Shown here: in pieces, positions 7,089 through 14,857 of the stretch
Layout: each line of letters begins with the position of its first letter
Position numbering within the stretch: the first letter of the stretch is position 1
Origin: Actinoallomurus sp045806665
Lineage (GTDB): Bacteria; Actinomycetota; Actinomycetes; Streptosporangiales; Streptosporangiaceae
Reading direction: 5' to 3'
Assembly (NCBI GenBank): GCA_045806665.1
Contig: JBJMIW010000152.1
Location: 1 to 17,776, forward strand
Length of the DNA: 17,776 nucleotides
Notes under the pieces: generated by a model
What the model saw: the letters and a program-made list of their open reading frames with translations, nothing else
What the model was told of the DNA's origin: nothing
The model's database searches: none
Translations under genes and position numbers: made by a program

Positions 7089-8054
7089 TCAGGCGGTCAG
7101 TGCGGGCGCGAGCGAGCGCAGGTGGTCGACCTGCTGCGCGAAGGTGTCGGCGATCGGCTGGATGCAGACGTGGTCGGCGCCGGCCTCGTGGTGGGCGCGG
7201 ACGCGTTCGGCGATGGCGTCCGCATCCCCCCAGCACACGACGGCGTCGATGAGCGCGTCGCTGCCGCCGTTCTCGAAGTCGGAGTCGGAGAAGCCGAGCT
7301 CGCGCAGGTTGTTGAGGTAGTTGGGCAGCGCCAGGTAGAAGCGGGCGTACTCGCGCGCGGCGGCCCGTGCCCGATCGGGATCGGTCTCGAGCACCACGGC
7401 CTGCTCCGGCGCGAGGATCGGCTCGGGGCCGAGGACCTCTCGGGCCCGAGCGGTGTGCTCGGGCGGCACGAAGTAGGTGTGCGCGCCCTGGGCGCGTGTG
7501 GCGGCGAGTCGCAGCATGGCGCCACGGAGTGCCGCCAGCAGGCGCGGCGGCCGCTCGGGCAGGGGCGGGCCGAACTCGGTGACGTCCAGGGCCTCGAGGT
7601 AGGTCCGCATGGTCGCCACCGGCTTGCTGTACTCATGGCCCCGCGGCTTGACCAGCGGCGCGTGACTCACGCCGAGGCCCATCATGAACCGTCCCGGCCA
7701 CGCGTCGGCCAGAGTGTTGGCGCCGTTGGCGGCCGCGACGGCGTCCCTGCCGAAGATGTTGGCGATGCCGGTGGCGACGTGCAACCGCTTGGTACCGCAG
7801 AGCAGGACCGCCGCGTGCGTGAAGGCCTCTCGCGTGTTCGGCCCCTCACCGAACCAGTACGTGGAGTATCCGAGCTCTTCGATCACCGCCGCCCCGCGCA
7901 GTTCCTCCTCCGCGCGGACCTCGGAGATGGCCGTCATGAGCCAGACGCCGACCCGGCCGAGACGTTCCTTCACGGCGGAAAGGTCCGCCGGCGGTGACGG
8001 TGTGCGCTCGGCCATCTGCCGCTCCAGCTCCCCCATCGACTCCGGGTGATCCAT
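7089..8054 (-). CDS. Luciferase-like (LLM) F420-dependent oxidoreductase, TIGR03620-like
   Basis: A 321-residue cytosolic TIM-barrel oxidoreductase of the bacterial-luciferase-like superfamily, most like the actinobacterial F420 subgroup. The fold starts at about residue 32 (LGRVGVWL), followed by a strand and helix with EELGYSTYWFGEG (59-71), then LHVATGIANIFGRDA (91-105), WPGRFMMGLGVSHAPLV (119-135), and a C-terminal GADHVCIQP (292-300) typical of the last barrel strands. Such enzymes move hydride between F420H2 (or FMNH2) and an organic substrate; the substrate here is unknown. The ATG at 8054 has GAGGA seven bases upstream. The frame is open to 8360, but that extension overlaps the divergent sulfite-oxidase gene and has no family similarity that I can see. 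It is probably its own transcription unit. Confidence 0.87.
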   Translation of the reverse strand: MDHPESMGELERQMAERTPSPPADLSAVKERLGRVGVWLMTAISEVRAEEELRGAAVIEELGYSTYWFGEGPNTREAFTHAAVLLCGTKRLHVATGIANIFGRDAVAAANGANTLADAWPGRFMMGLGVSHAPLVKPRGHEYSKPVATMRTYLEALDVTEFGPPLPERPPRLLAALRGAMLRLAATRAQGAHTYFVPPEHTARAREVLGPEPILAPEQAVVLETDPDRARAAAREYARFYLALPNYLNNLRELGFSDSDFENGGSDALIDAVVCWGDADAIAERVRAHHEAGADHVCIQPIADTFAQQVDHLRSLAPALTA

Positions 8055-8121
8055 GCTCTCGTCCTCAGGCCTACCCCGTCCTGGCCGGTCAGGGCGGGTC
8101 CCGTCTCGGCAAAGAACTCTC

Positions 8122-8141
8122 GGCGGCAACTTTGTGCCGCC
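8122..8141. promoter_or_regulatory. Inverted repeat in the LLM / sulfite-oxidase divergent promoter region
   Basis: GGCGGCA-ACTTTG-TGCCGCC is a perfect seven-base-arm repeat, extendable by three pairs with one bulge. It sits between two divergent starts (8054 on -, 8217 on +). It could be an operator for both genes or a leader hairpin of one. No convincing -35/-10 pair could be chosen. Confidence 0.4.
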
Positions 8142-8206
8142 TGAGGGAGGTCGGGCGATCGAAGCCGCCTCCACGGGTAGCGGTCGGACATGGGGCCCTG
8201 GGGCAA

Positions 8207-8211
8207 GAGGG
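8207..8211 (+). promoter_or_regulatory. Ribosome-binding site deciding the sulfite-oxidase-family start
   Basis: GAGGG, five bases before the ATG at 8217. An in-frame ATG at 8190 has no comparable site, so the shorter protein beginning MVVHGREPFN is preferred. Confidence 0.5.
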
Positions 8212-8216
8212 ACGAC

Positions 8217-9281
8217 ATGGTGGTGCACGGACGGGAGCCGTTCAACGCCGAGCCCCCGCGCCAGGCGCTCGCCGGTCGTCTGATCACCGATGCGGAGAGC
8301 TTCTACAGCCGGAACCACGGCCCGGTCCCCCGGATCGACGCCGACGCCTGGCGGCTGCACGTGGACGGCCTGGTGGACCGCGCCCTCACGCTCTCGCTGC
8401 GTGAGCTACGTCAGCGGTTCGAGGAACACGAGATCGTCGCCACGCTGCAGTGCGCAGGCAACCGCCGGGCGGGCCTGATCGAGGTCCGGGACATCCCCGG
8501 CGAGGATCCGTGGGGGCCTGGCGCCACGTCGACCGCCCGGTGGGCCGGCGTACGCCTGGCGGACGTGCTCGCCGCGGCGGGGATGAGATCCGACGCCCGG
8601 CATGTCGCGTTCGCCGCCCCCGACGTCTCCGGTCTGGCCGACCCGCCACAGCCGTACGGTGGCTCGATCCCCCGGGCGAAGGCGGTCTCCGGCGAGGTGC
8701 TCCTGGCCTGGGCGATGAACGGCCGGCTCCTGCCCCAGGTGCACGGAGCCCCCCTGCGGGTGATCGTCCCCGGCTGGATCGGTGCGCGCAGCGTCAAGTG
8801 GCTGGAGCGCGTGACCGCGCAGGCCGAGCCGTCGCGCAACTACTTCCAGGAGGTCGCCTACCGGATCCTGCCGCCGGACGCGGATCCCTCCCGGCCCGGA
8901 CAGGGCATCTCACTCGGCCCGGTGGCCGTCAACTGCGCGATTCTGCGGCCCGACGGCGGCAGACCGCTCCCGCCGGGACCGACGGAGGTCACCGGGTACG
9001 CGTACGTCGGCGACGATCGGACGGTGGCCCGGCTCGACGTCTCGCTGGACGACGGCCGCACCTGGGCCCAGGCCGAGCTGGACGCTCCGCAGAGCCCCTG
9101 GACGTGGCAGGAGTGGCGGGTCACCGTCGACCTTCCGCCCGGCGAGACGGTCGTGACCGTACGGGCCTGGGACTCCACCGGCGCGACCCAACCGGAGTCC
9201 CCCGCCGCGTTGTGGAATCCGAAGGGGTACGCGAACAACTCCTGGGACCGCGTCCGCCTGACGACGACCGGGTCGGGCTGA
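8217..9281 (+). CDS. Sulfite oxidase family molybdopterin-dependent enzyme
   Basis: A 354-residue oxidoreductase with the two-domain layout of the sulfite oxidase family. Residues 20-200 are the molybdopterin-binding fold: FYSRNHGPVP (29-38), the molybdenum ligand Cys79 in ATLQCAGNRR, HGAPLRVIVPGWIGARSVKWL (176-196) with the Arg/Lys cluster that lines the oxyanion pocket. Residues about 225-350 are the Ig-like Mo-co dimerisation domain, ending in WNPKGYANNSWDRVRL as is usual for the family. The family oxidises sulfite to sulfate or reduces related oxo-substrates. There is no N-terminal Tat signal and no heme b5 or cytochrome domain, so this version is probably cytoplasmic and its electron acceptor is not encoded next to it. 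It is divergent from the LLM gene and converges on the FAD-dependent gene 27 bases away. Confidence 0.9.
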   Translation: MVVHGREPFNAEPPRQALAGRLITDAESFYSRNHGPVPRIDADAWRLHVDGLVDRALTLSLRELRQRFEEHEIVATLQCAGNRRAGLIEVRDIPGEDPWGPGATSTARWAGVRLADVLAAAGMRSDARHVAFAAPDVSGLADPPQPYGGSIPRAKAVSGEVLLAWAMNGRLLPQVHGAPLRVIVPGWIGARSVKWLERVTAQAEPSRNYFQEVAYRILPPDADPSRPGQGISLGPVAVNCAILRPDGGRPLPPGPTEVTGYAYVGDDRTVARLDVSLDDGRTWAQAELDAPQSPWTWQEWRVTVDLPPGETVVTVRAWDSTGATQPESPAALWNPKGYANNSWDRVRLTTTGSG

Positions 9282-9308
9282 CCACAGGGCGGTCGCCCGG
9301 CCGACGGC

Positions 9309-10913
9309 TCAGTAGCCGCGGACACCCTCGGGCCAGTGCAGTTCCACACCGGACTGCTCGAGCCGTGCCTGGTAGTCGGCGAGCAGGTCCTCCTTCTCGC
9401 GGACCGCGTGCGGGGAGGCCAGCCGGTCCATGCAGAACGCGGCGAGGGTGCCCGCCGCCTCGCCGATGTTCCACTCGACGGGGTGCAGGCGGTACGCGCC
9501 GTTGCTGATGTGGGTGGTGCCGATGTTCTTGTTCGCCGCCACCAGGTTGCGCATGCGCCGGGGGATGAGGGCGCCGAGCGGGATCTCGAACGGCGAGCAG
9601 CCCACGTCGATGTAGTTGTCGCCGCCTGTGGAGGGGTGCAGGTCGATCCGGTACATCCCGACGCCCACCGAGTCCCCGTAGCGGACCGCGCCTTTGTCGC
9701 CGCGTACGGCGAGGGACAGGTCCTGCTCGGGCACCGTGTACAGCGCGCGGATGCGCCGCGATTCGCGGATGTAGGGCGCCTGGGCGAGGCCGTCGGCGCC
9801 GCCGGTGACGTCGCCGCGCAGCCGCAGCCCCGGGTAGCCGGTGCCGCCGTCGGGCCGGGGCGCCTCGGTCTGCATCCAGTACAGCGCCGACCGCGACAGT
9901 TCGCGTGCGGCCTTCACGTGCCGGTCGGCGTCCGGGACGTCGATGATGGAACCGTCGAAGTAGTCGATCATCGGCCAGTTGACGAGCGTGATGTCGCTCG
10001 CGTACGCGCCGTCCTGGAAAAGGCCCCGCGCGGCGATCCGCCGGAACGTCCACAGGTCCAGGTCGCCGCCGAAGCGCTGCTGGTCGCCCACCACGTCCAT
10101 CGGGTCGTGCTCGGGATTCGGGGTGAACGTCCGCTCGACCGGCTCCAGCGTGCGCGGGATCGGAGCGCGCCACGACAGCAGGCGGTCGCCCCAGAAGTCC
10201 GGCTGGTACGCCCGCCAGTAGTCATAGGTCTTGGGCCGCTCGATCGTGTGGTCGCCGTCCACGTGATCCATGGCGAAGCAGACCGAGATGGCCTGCATGT
10301 TCTGCGGCTGGGCCTCCTCCGGTGCGCTCGGCTCGCCGGTGTCCGCCTGCGACTCAAAACCCGTGACGTACTCGGTGCCGGTCAGCGGCAGCAGTTCGCC
10401 GGTCTCGGTCGCGTCCATGACGTACCGGGCGGACACGGTCGTCCGTGCGCCGGTGTCGCGGTGCGCCAAGGTCACGGCGGTGACGAGGTCGCCCTCGGTG
10501 TCCGCCTTGATCGGCCGGTACGGCTGCAGCACGCGCAGCCGGCCCGAACCGCGGTAGGGGGCGAGCATGGCCTCGATGACCGCCACGGCGACGCGGGGCT
10601 CGTGGCACAGACGGCTCACCCAGCCGGCGCCGGGGTTCAGCTCGCCCCACGCGCGGGACCGCTCGGTCAGCGGGTAATGGTCGCGGTAGTAGTCGCGGAT
10701 CCCGTCGCGCAACGCCCGATAGCCGGCCGTGACGCCGAAGCGCTCGACCCAGCTGTGCTCGTCCGGCGGGACGGCCTGGCTGGTGAGCTGGCCGCCCAGC
10801 CAGTCGTACTCCTCCGTCAGAACGACCGAGGTGCCGGCCTTGAGCAACGACAGCGCGGCGGCGACGCCGCCCAGACCTCCGCCCACGACAAGGGCATCGG
10901 TGTGAATCTCCAT
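9309..10913 (-). CDS. FAD-dependent oxidoreductase (FAD_oxidored, PF12831-like)
   Basis: A 534-residue flavoprotein. The N-terminus carries a Rossmann ADP-binding motif, VVGGGLGGVAAAL (9-21), with an acidic residue at the end of the second strand (Glu34/Glu35) and WLGGQLT (38-44). MDATETGE (166-173) is the conserved second FAD-contact region. The C-terminal NLVAANKNIGTTHISNGAYRLHP...NIGEAAGTLAAF (456-491) is the closing FAD-binding block typical of PF12831. There is no signal peptide, so it is cytosolic. Members are found in sugar and cyclic-polyol catabolism and many are uncharacterised; the substrate here is not known. The ATG at 10913 has AGGAG at the unusually long distance of 11 bases, with a pyrimidine-only spacer. 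The upstream 270-base gap holds several inverted repeats and is shared with the divergent hydrolase gene. Confidence 0.87.
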   Translation of the reverse strand: MEIHTDALVVGGGLGGVAAALSLLKAGTSVVLTEEYDWLGGQLTSQAVPPDEHSWVERFGVTAGYRALRDGIRDYYRDHYPLTERSRAWGELNPGAGWVSRLCHEPRVAVAVIEAMLAPYRGSGRLRVLQPYRPIKADTEGDLVTAVTLAHRDTGARTTVSARYVMDATETGELLPLTGTEYVTGFESQADTGEPSAPEEAQPQNMQAISVCFAMDHVDGDHTIERPKTYDYWRAYQPDFWGDRLLSWRAPIPRTLEPVERTFTPNPEHDPMDVVGDQQRFGGDLDLWTFRRIAARGLFQDGAYASDITLVNWPMIDYFDGSIIDVPDADRHVKAARELSRSALYWMQTEAPRPDGGTGYPGLRLRGDVTGGADGLAQAPYIRESRRIRALYTVPEQDLSLAVRGDKGAVRYGDSVGVGMYRIDLHPSTGGDNYIDVGCSPFEIPLGALIPRRMRNLVAANKNIGTTHISNGAYRLHPVEWNIGEAAGTLAAFCMDRLASPHAVREKEDLLADYQARLEQSGVELHWPEGVRGY

Positions 10914-10929
10914 GAAAGAAAAAACTCCT
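10914..10929 (-). promoter_or_regulatory. Ribosome-binding site of the FAD oxidoreductase with long pyrimidine spacer
   Basis: On the minus strand AGGAG (10929-10925) is followed by TTTTTTCTTTC and then the ATG. The spacing of 11 and the T-run are unusual in this GC-rich context. Confidence 0.5.
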
Positions 10930-10955
10930 ATGAATGGCCGCCCGTCTGATCGGCG

Positions 10956-10982
10956 ACGCCGGACGGGGGGAACGTCCGGCGT
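10956..10982. promoter_or_regulatory. Ten-base perfect inverted repeat in the leader of the FAD oxidoreductase gene
   Basis: ACGCCGGACG and CGTCCGGCGT form perfect ten-base arms around a seven-base loop (GGGGGAA), 43 bases upstream of the FAD-oxidoreductase ATG. It lies between divergent genes, so it is not an ordinary gene-end terminator. It could be an operator, or an RNA hairpin in the 5' leader acting as an attenuator or stabiliser. Confidence 0.55.
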
Positions 10983-10997
10983 GCGGGGCGGGGGATT

Positions 10998-11013
10998 GTC
11001 ATCCCAAGATGAC
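10998..11013. promoter_or_regulatory. GTCATC-N4-GATGAC inverted repeat (operator candidate)
   Basis: Perfect six-base arms with a four-base spacer. The half-site GATGAC recurs at 11071-11076, sixty-odd bases away, so a dimeric regulator with a second half-site is conceivable. Position: middle of the divergent FAD-oxidoreductase/hydrolase gap. Confidence 0.45.
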
Positions 11014-11018
11014 GTTTA

Positions 11019-11026
11019 GAACGTTC
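11019..11026. promoter_or_regulatory. GAACGTTC palindrome (LacI-type core, operator candidate)
   Basis: An eight-base perfect palindrome with a central CG, the core geometry of LacI/GalR-family operators, five bases from the GTCATC/GATGAC repeat. Eight-base palindromes arise by chance, so confidence is modest. Confidence 0.35.
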
Positions 11027-11064
11027 GGAGTCACCCTTGGTATTCCCCCGGTGGTCACCGTGGG

Positions 11065-11094
11065 TTGACCGATGACACCCTGAGGTGATCGATA
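11065..11094 (+). promoter_or_regulatory. Possible promoter of the alpha/beta hydrolase gene
   Basis: TTGACC at 11065-11070 is a good -35 hexamer. A weak -10 (TCGATA, 11089-11094) lies 18 bases downstream, and a CACC-CTGA-GGTG repeat lies between them. The -10 is poor, so this is only a candidate. Confidence 0.3.
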
Positions 11095-11183
11095 CGGCGG
11101 AGAAAAGGGCGGCTTAGCGGGCCCGTACCGGGGTAGCCCCCCGCGTATGGCTCGGGATCGGAGCCGGGGGGAGCGCCTCAGCC

Positions 11184-11903
11184 ATGTCCTTCACCACCGA
11201 ACCCGCCCCGCCGCATGAGCAGCCGGTCGAGAACTCTCATCACGGACGCCTGACGGTTCGTCTCTGCGATCCCGTGGCGGTGTCCGACCGTACGGGTGTA
11301 CTCCGGTTCGAGGGCCCGGCGGCGGAACTCGTGGCCATGGCGTACGTGCCCCCGCTCGTGGACGGGCGGTCGTACCGCCTCGTGCTGCTCCTGCACGGTG
11401 CCGGAGGCTCGCCGCGCCAGGGCCTGGACCTGCTGCTGTCGGCGGCGGACGAGCACCGGCTCCTCCTCCTGGCGCCCAAGTCGGCCTCGAGCACCTGGGA
11501 CGTGGTCGTCGACGGCTTCGGCACGGACGTGCTCCGGCTGGACCGGGTGCTGGAGGAGATCGTCGACGCCTACCCGGTCGAACGCGCGATCGTGGGCGGT
11601 TTCTCCGACGGGGCCTCGTACGCCCTGTCGATCGGACTGACCAACGGCGACCTGTTCGACGCCGTCGTCGCGTTCTCCCCCGGGTTCGCCGCGCCGCTGG
11701 TCGTGCACGGAGCTCCGCGTGTGTTCGTCTCGCACGGCAGCCGCGATCGGGTCCTGCCGGTCGACTCCTGCAGCCGGCGGCTGGTCCCGCGGCTCCAGGC
11801 CCTGGGATACCAGGTCACGTACGAGGAGTTCGACGGCGCTCACGAGATCCCCTGGCCGGTCGTCGGCCGGGCGGTGTCCTGGATGCTGGCCGACGACGTG
11901 TGA
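11184..11903 (+). CDS. Alpha/beta hydrolase (phospholipase/carboxylesterase or dienelactone-hydrolase-like)
   Basis: A 239-residue serine hydrolase. Visible elements in order: a basic N-terminal extension, the oxyanion loop LLLHGAGGSP (68-77), the nucleophile elbow GGFSDGASYAL (138-148) with Ser141, Asp188 in SHGSRDRVLP, and His220 in GAHEIPW. This Ser-Asp-His order and the short length fit the carboxylesterase/phospholipase (Abhydrolase_2-like) branch, with cytosolic ester hydrolysis the likely reaction. The substrate is unknown. The ATG at 11184 has GGGGAG about ten bases upstream. It is divergent from the FAD oxidoreductase and probably shares its control region; downstream it converges on the D-2-hydroxyacid dehydrogenase with only 13 bases between the stop codons. 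There is no signal peptide. Confidence 0.85.
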   Translation: MSFTTEPAPPHEQPVENSHHGRLTVRLCDPVAVSDRTGVLRFEGPAAELVAMAYVPPLVDGRSYRLVLLLHGAGGSPRQGLDLLLSAADEHRLLLLAPKSASSTWDVVVDGFGTDVLRLDRVLEEIVDAYPVERAIVGGFSDGASYALSIGLTNGDLFDAVVAFSPGFAAPLVVHGAPRVFVSHGSRDRVLPVDSCSRRLVPRLQALGYQVTYEEFDGAHEIPWPVVGRAVSWMLADDV

Positions 11904-11919
11904 CGGGGCGTCCCCGTCA
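11901..11919. terminator. Palindromic bidirectional terminator containing both stop codons
   Basis: TGACGGGG-CGT-CCCCGTCA has perfect eight-base arms and a three-base loop. Its outer three bases are the TGA stop of the hydrolase (11901-11903, +) and the complement of the TGA stop of the dehydrogenase (11917-11919, -). The hairpin is identical read from either strand apart from the loop, so it can end both transcripts. Confidence 0.7.
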
Positions 11920-14718
11920 GGCGGTGACCTGGTCCAGCAGTTCGAGCAGGTGGTGGTAGGTCTCTCCGGTCGCGCGGGTCAGGCCGATCTCGCAGGTCCG
12001 GTTGACCGAGGCGTGAGCGTCGAAGTCGCCGCGGGTGACCGTCTCCGCCTCCGCGCGGGTCGCCGAGGCGGTCAGCTCCGGGTGCAGCATGCCGCGGTCG
12101 CCGGCGAAGGCGCAGCACTGCCAGCCCTCGGGGACGACGACCTTTTCGGCGATCGCCTCGGCGATTCGGGTGATCGCCGGGTCGAGGCCGAGCCGGGTCG
12201 ACGAGCACGTCGGATGCAGGGCGAGCGAGGGAACGCGGTGGGCGGCGGGCAGTCGCGGCAGGACCTGCTCGGCCACCCAGCTGACCGCGTCCAGCACCTC
12301 GATGGCCGGCCCGGCCGTCGTGGCGAGCCGGTGGAATCCCTCCGTGCACGAGGCGGCGTCGCTGATCACCGGGATGCGGCCGCCGCCGGTGGCGGTGATC
12401 AGGGAGTCCCGCACCCGGCGGCGCATGACCTCGTATCCGCCGGTGAACCCCTTGGACGACCACGGAGTGCCGCAGCAGAGGTTCGCGATGTCCTCGGGTA
12501 CGTGTAGCCGGAGGCCCGCCCGTTCGGTGAGGCGCCGCAGCGCGGCCATGACGCCCGGGCCGCCCTCGGCCGGGGCGAACAGGGTGTTGAGGCAGGACGG
12601 GACGTAGACCGCGTCAGCGTCCGGGGTGGGCGCGGGCCGACGGGGTACGCCGCCGCGGGGCAGGTCGCGAGTCCACTGCGGCATGGTGTCCGGGTCGCCG
12701 ATGGTGCGAACGGCCCGGGCGGCTCCTTCGACCAGCCCGGGCGGGGCCGCTGCGGCGGCGTCGAGCGCCGTCCTCATCGCCCGCGTCACCGTGCTCCAAT
12801 GATCGGCGGCGGCCTTCCAGCCGGCCTGCGCCACGCGTCCGTGGCCTTCGGCGCGGAGGCGTTTGGTGAGGTCGCCGGTGTTGATCAGTACCGGGCAGGC
12901 GGTGGCGCACATGCCGTCCACGGCACAGGTGTCGACGGCGTCGTACTTGTACTCCTCCTCCAGCCGCCGAACCAGGTCATCGTCGCCCGCGGCGCGGGCG
13001 GCGGCCAGTTCGCGGCGCAGGACGATGCGCTGGCGCGGCGTGGTGGTCAGGTCGCGGCTGGGGCAGACCGGCTCGCAGTAGCCGCACTCGACGCACCGGT
13101 CGACCTCGGGTTCGACGGTCACGGCTGACTTCAGGTCGCGCAGGTGCGCCTGCGGATCCTCGGTGAGAAGGACGCCGGGGTTAAGCGTGTCGCCGGGGTC
13201 GCACAGCCGCTTGACCTCCTCCATCACTGCGTACAGCTCGTCGCCGTACTGGCGCCGGACGAACGGGGCCATGACGCGGCCGGTGCCGTGCTCGGCCTTG
13301 AGCGTGCCGTCGCGGCCGAGGACGGCGTCGACCATGTCCTCGGTGAAGTCGGCGTACCGCCGCAGGTCCGTGCCGAAGTGCTCGTTGAGCATGAAGTGCA
13401 GGTTGCCGTCTTTGGCGTGGCCGAAGATGACGCTGCGCTCATAGCGGTACTTGGCGAACAGCTCCGCCAGGTCGTCGCAGAGGTCCGCCAGCGCGGGCAC
13501 GGGGACGGCGACGTCCTCGAGCAGCGCGGTCGTACCGCTGGGGCGGGCTCCGGCGACGGCGGCGTACAGGCCTTTGCGGATGTGCCACAGCGCCGCCCGG
13601 CCACGGGCGTCCCGGCTCAGCCGGGCCGGGGCGGCCGTCGCGAGCTCGGCGAACAGCTGCTCGGCCGCGTGCTCGCGTTCGGTGAGCAGGTCGGGCTCCG
13701 GCTCCTGCCACTCCACCAGCAGTGCGGCGTGGTCCTCCACGGTCAGCGTGCGCAGGACCTCGTCGGCCTTCGGGTCCTCCTGGGCCACGAGAAGGGACTC
13801 GGCGTCGAGCAGTTCGACGGTCGCCGGGTGCGCCTCGACGAGTCCGGGCACCGCGGACATCGCCGTCCGGAGCGTGGGGAAGACGAGCAGGCCGGTCGCG
13901 GCCAGGCGGTGCGCCGGCACCGTGCGCAGGACCGCCTCGGCGACGAAACCGAGCGTGCCCTCGCTGCCGACGACGAGGTGGGCGAGGATCTGCGCGGGCG
14001 AACTGTGATCCAGGAAGCTGTTCAGCCCGTAGCCCATCGTGTTCTTGAGCGAGAACTGGGCCCTGATCCGGCGCACCGACTCGGCGTTGCCCCGGATGCG
14101 GTCGCGCAGCCGTTCCAGGCCCGCCGCCAGCTCGGGGTCGAGGGCCCGCAGGCGGTCGTCGGCGTCGGGAGCGCCGGTGTCGAGGACGGTTCCGCCGGCC
14201 AGCACGAGGACCATCGACTCGAGCGTCTCGTAGGTGTTGGCGTGCGTACCGCACGTCATGCCGCTGGAGTTGTTGGCGACGACCCCGCCGATCGTGCAGG
14301 CCCCCTCGCTGGCCGGGTCGGGCCCCAGCTTGCGGCCGTACGCGGCGAGCCGGGCGTTGACCTGGCGCAGCACGGCGCCCGGCTGCACCCGGACCCGCGC
14401 GCCGCCGTCCAGGACCTCGATGTCACGGAAGTGCCGCCGGGTGTCCACCAGCAGGTGCTCGCTGACCGCCTGCCCGCTCAGGCTCGTGCCGCCGGACCGG
14501 AAGGTCAGCGGCAGCCCGGCGCGCATCAGCGCCGCGACCTGCTCGGCGCTCCGGGGCACGACGATCGCCTCCGGGGTCAGCAGGTAGTGCGATGCGTCGT
14601 GCGCCATGCCGAGCCGGTCGCTCGCGCGCGACCGGGTGATCCCCGGGACGGCGGCCTCCACCGCCGCCAGGACGGCGGCGTCCGGCGTAAGCGATCTGTC
14701 CGTACGGGTGGCGCTCAT
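11917..14718 (-). CDS. FAD-binding and Fe-S D-2-hydroxyacid dehydrogenase (D-lactate dehydrogenase-like)
   Basis: A 933-residue enzyme that oxidises a D-2-hydroxyacid (D-lactate is the best guess) and passes electrons through Fe-S clusters, probably to quinone. Domains in order: a PCMH FAD-binding domain (about 45-270; RSGGTSLSGQ at 74-83, VVANNSSGM at 146-154), a FAD-oxidase C-terminal domain (about 275-515; GHAKDGN at 433-439 and EHGTG at 476-480), a 4Fe-4S region with Cys542, 545, 548 and 552 and a second set CAVDGMCATACP (598-609) in which an Asp sits where a cluster cysteine might be expected, and a CCG-type domain (about 700-930; LCCGTPWSSKGF at 747-758, QCCAFAGDRG at 867-876). The ATG at 14718, after AAGAGATC, is preferred over an upstream ATG at 14805 whose extension is unlike the family. 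It follows the SDR-KPR-M20 operon on the same strand but a strong hairpin intervenes. Confidence 0.88.
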   Translation of the reverse strand: MSATRTDRSLTPDAAVLAAVEAAVPGITRSRASDRLGMAHDASHYLLTPEAIVVPRSAEQVAALMRAGLPLTFRSGGTSLSGQAVSEHLLVDTRRHFRDIEVLDGGARVRVQPGAVLRQVNARLAAYGRKLGPDPASEGACTIGGVVANNSSGMTCGTHANTYETLESMVLVLAGGTVLDTGAPDADDRLRALDPELAAGLERLRDRIRGNAESVRRIRAQFSLKNTMGYGLNSFLDHSSPAQILAHLVVGSEGTLGFVAEAVLRTVPAHRLAATGLLVFPTLRTAMSAVPGLVEAHPATVELLDAESLLVAQEDPKADEVLRTLTVEDHAALLVEWQEPEPDLLTEREHAAEQLFAELATAAPARLSRDARGRAALWHIRKGLYAAVAGARPSGTTALLEDVAVPVPALADLCDDLAELFAKYRYERSVIFGHAKDGNLHFMLNEHFGTDLRRYADFTEDMVDAVLGRDGTLKAEHGTGRVMAPFVRRQYGDELYAVMEEVKRLCDPGDTLNPGVLLTEDPQAHLRDLKSAVTVEPEVDRCVECGYCEPVCPSRDLTTTPRQRIVLRRELAAARAAGDDDLVRRLEEEYKYDAVDTCAVDGMCATACPVLINTGDLTKRLRAEGHGRVAQAGWKAAADHWSTVTRAMRTALDAAAAAPPGLVEGAARAVRTIGDPDTMPQWTRDLPRGGVPRRPAPTPDADAVYVPSCLNTLFAPAEGGPGVMAALRRLTERAGLRLHVPEDIANLCCGTPWSSKGFTGGYEVMRRRVRDSLITATGGGRIPVISDAASCTEGFHRLATTAGPAIEVLDAVSWVAEQVLPRLPAAHRVPSLALHPTCSSTRLGLDPAITRIAEAIAEKVVVPEGWQCCAFAGDRGMLHPELTASATRAEAETVTRGDFDAHASVNRTCEIGLTRATGETYHHLLELLDQVTA

Positions 14719-14857
14719 GATCTCTTCATTCGGCTGGGGGCGACTGCCGGCGCGGGTCGACGGATCCTCGCCGGTCCGACCTCTCAGGATATGGGCGGTC
14801 GGCACGTCGACGACCCGTTGGCCCCGGCCGTGCGCGGGACCCGGCGGAGAGCGGCCA

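Noticed and set aside
8055..8360. N-terminal extension of the luciferase-like gene to 8360
   Set aside because: It would overlap the start of the divergent sulfite-oxidase gene, while the ATG at 8054 has a good ribosome-binding site and is close to the start of the fold.
9287..9298. GGGC-GGTC-GCCC hairpin between the sulfite-oxidase and FAD-oxidoreductase stops
   Set aside because: Only a four-base stem; too weak to call a terminator in such GC-rich DNA.
9336..10949. Plus-strand open frame (537 codons) opposite the FAD oxidoreductase
   Set aside because: Antisense shadow; the minus frame carries the FAD-binding motifs and a ribosome-binding site.
14719..14805. N-terminal extension of the D-2-hydroxyacid dehydrogenase to 14805
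   Set aside because: The extra 29 residues are polar and unlike the family start; the ATG at 14718 has a Shine-Dalgarno-like AAGAGA.
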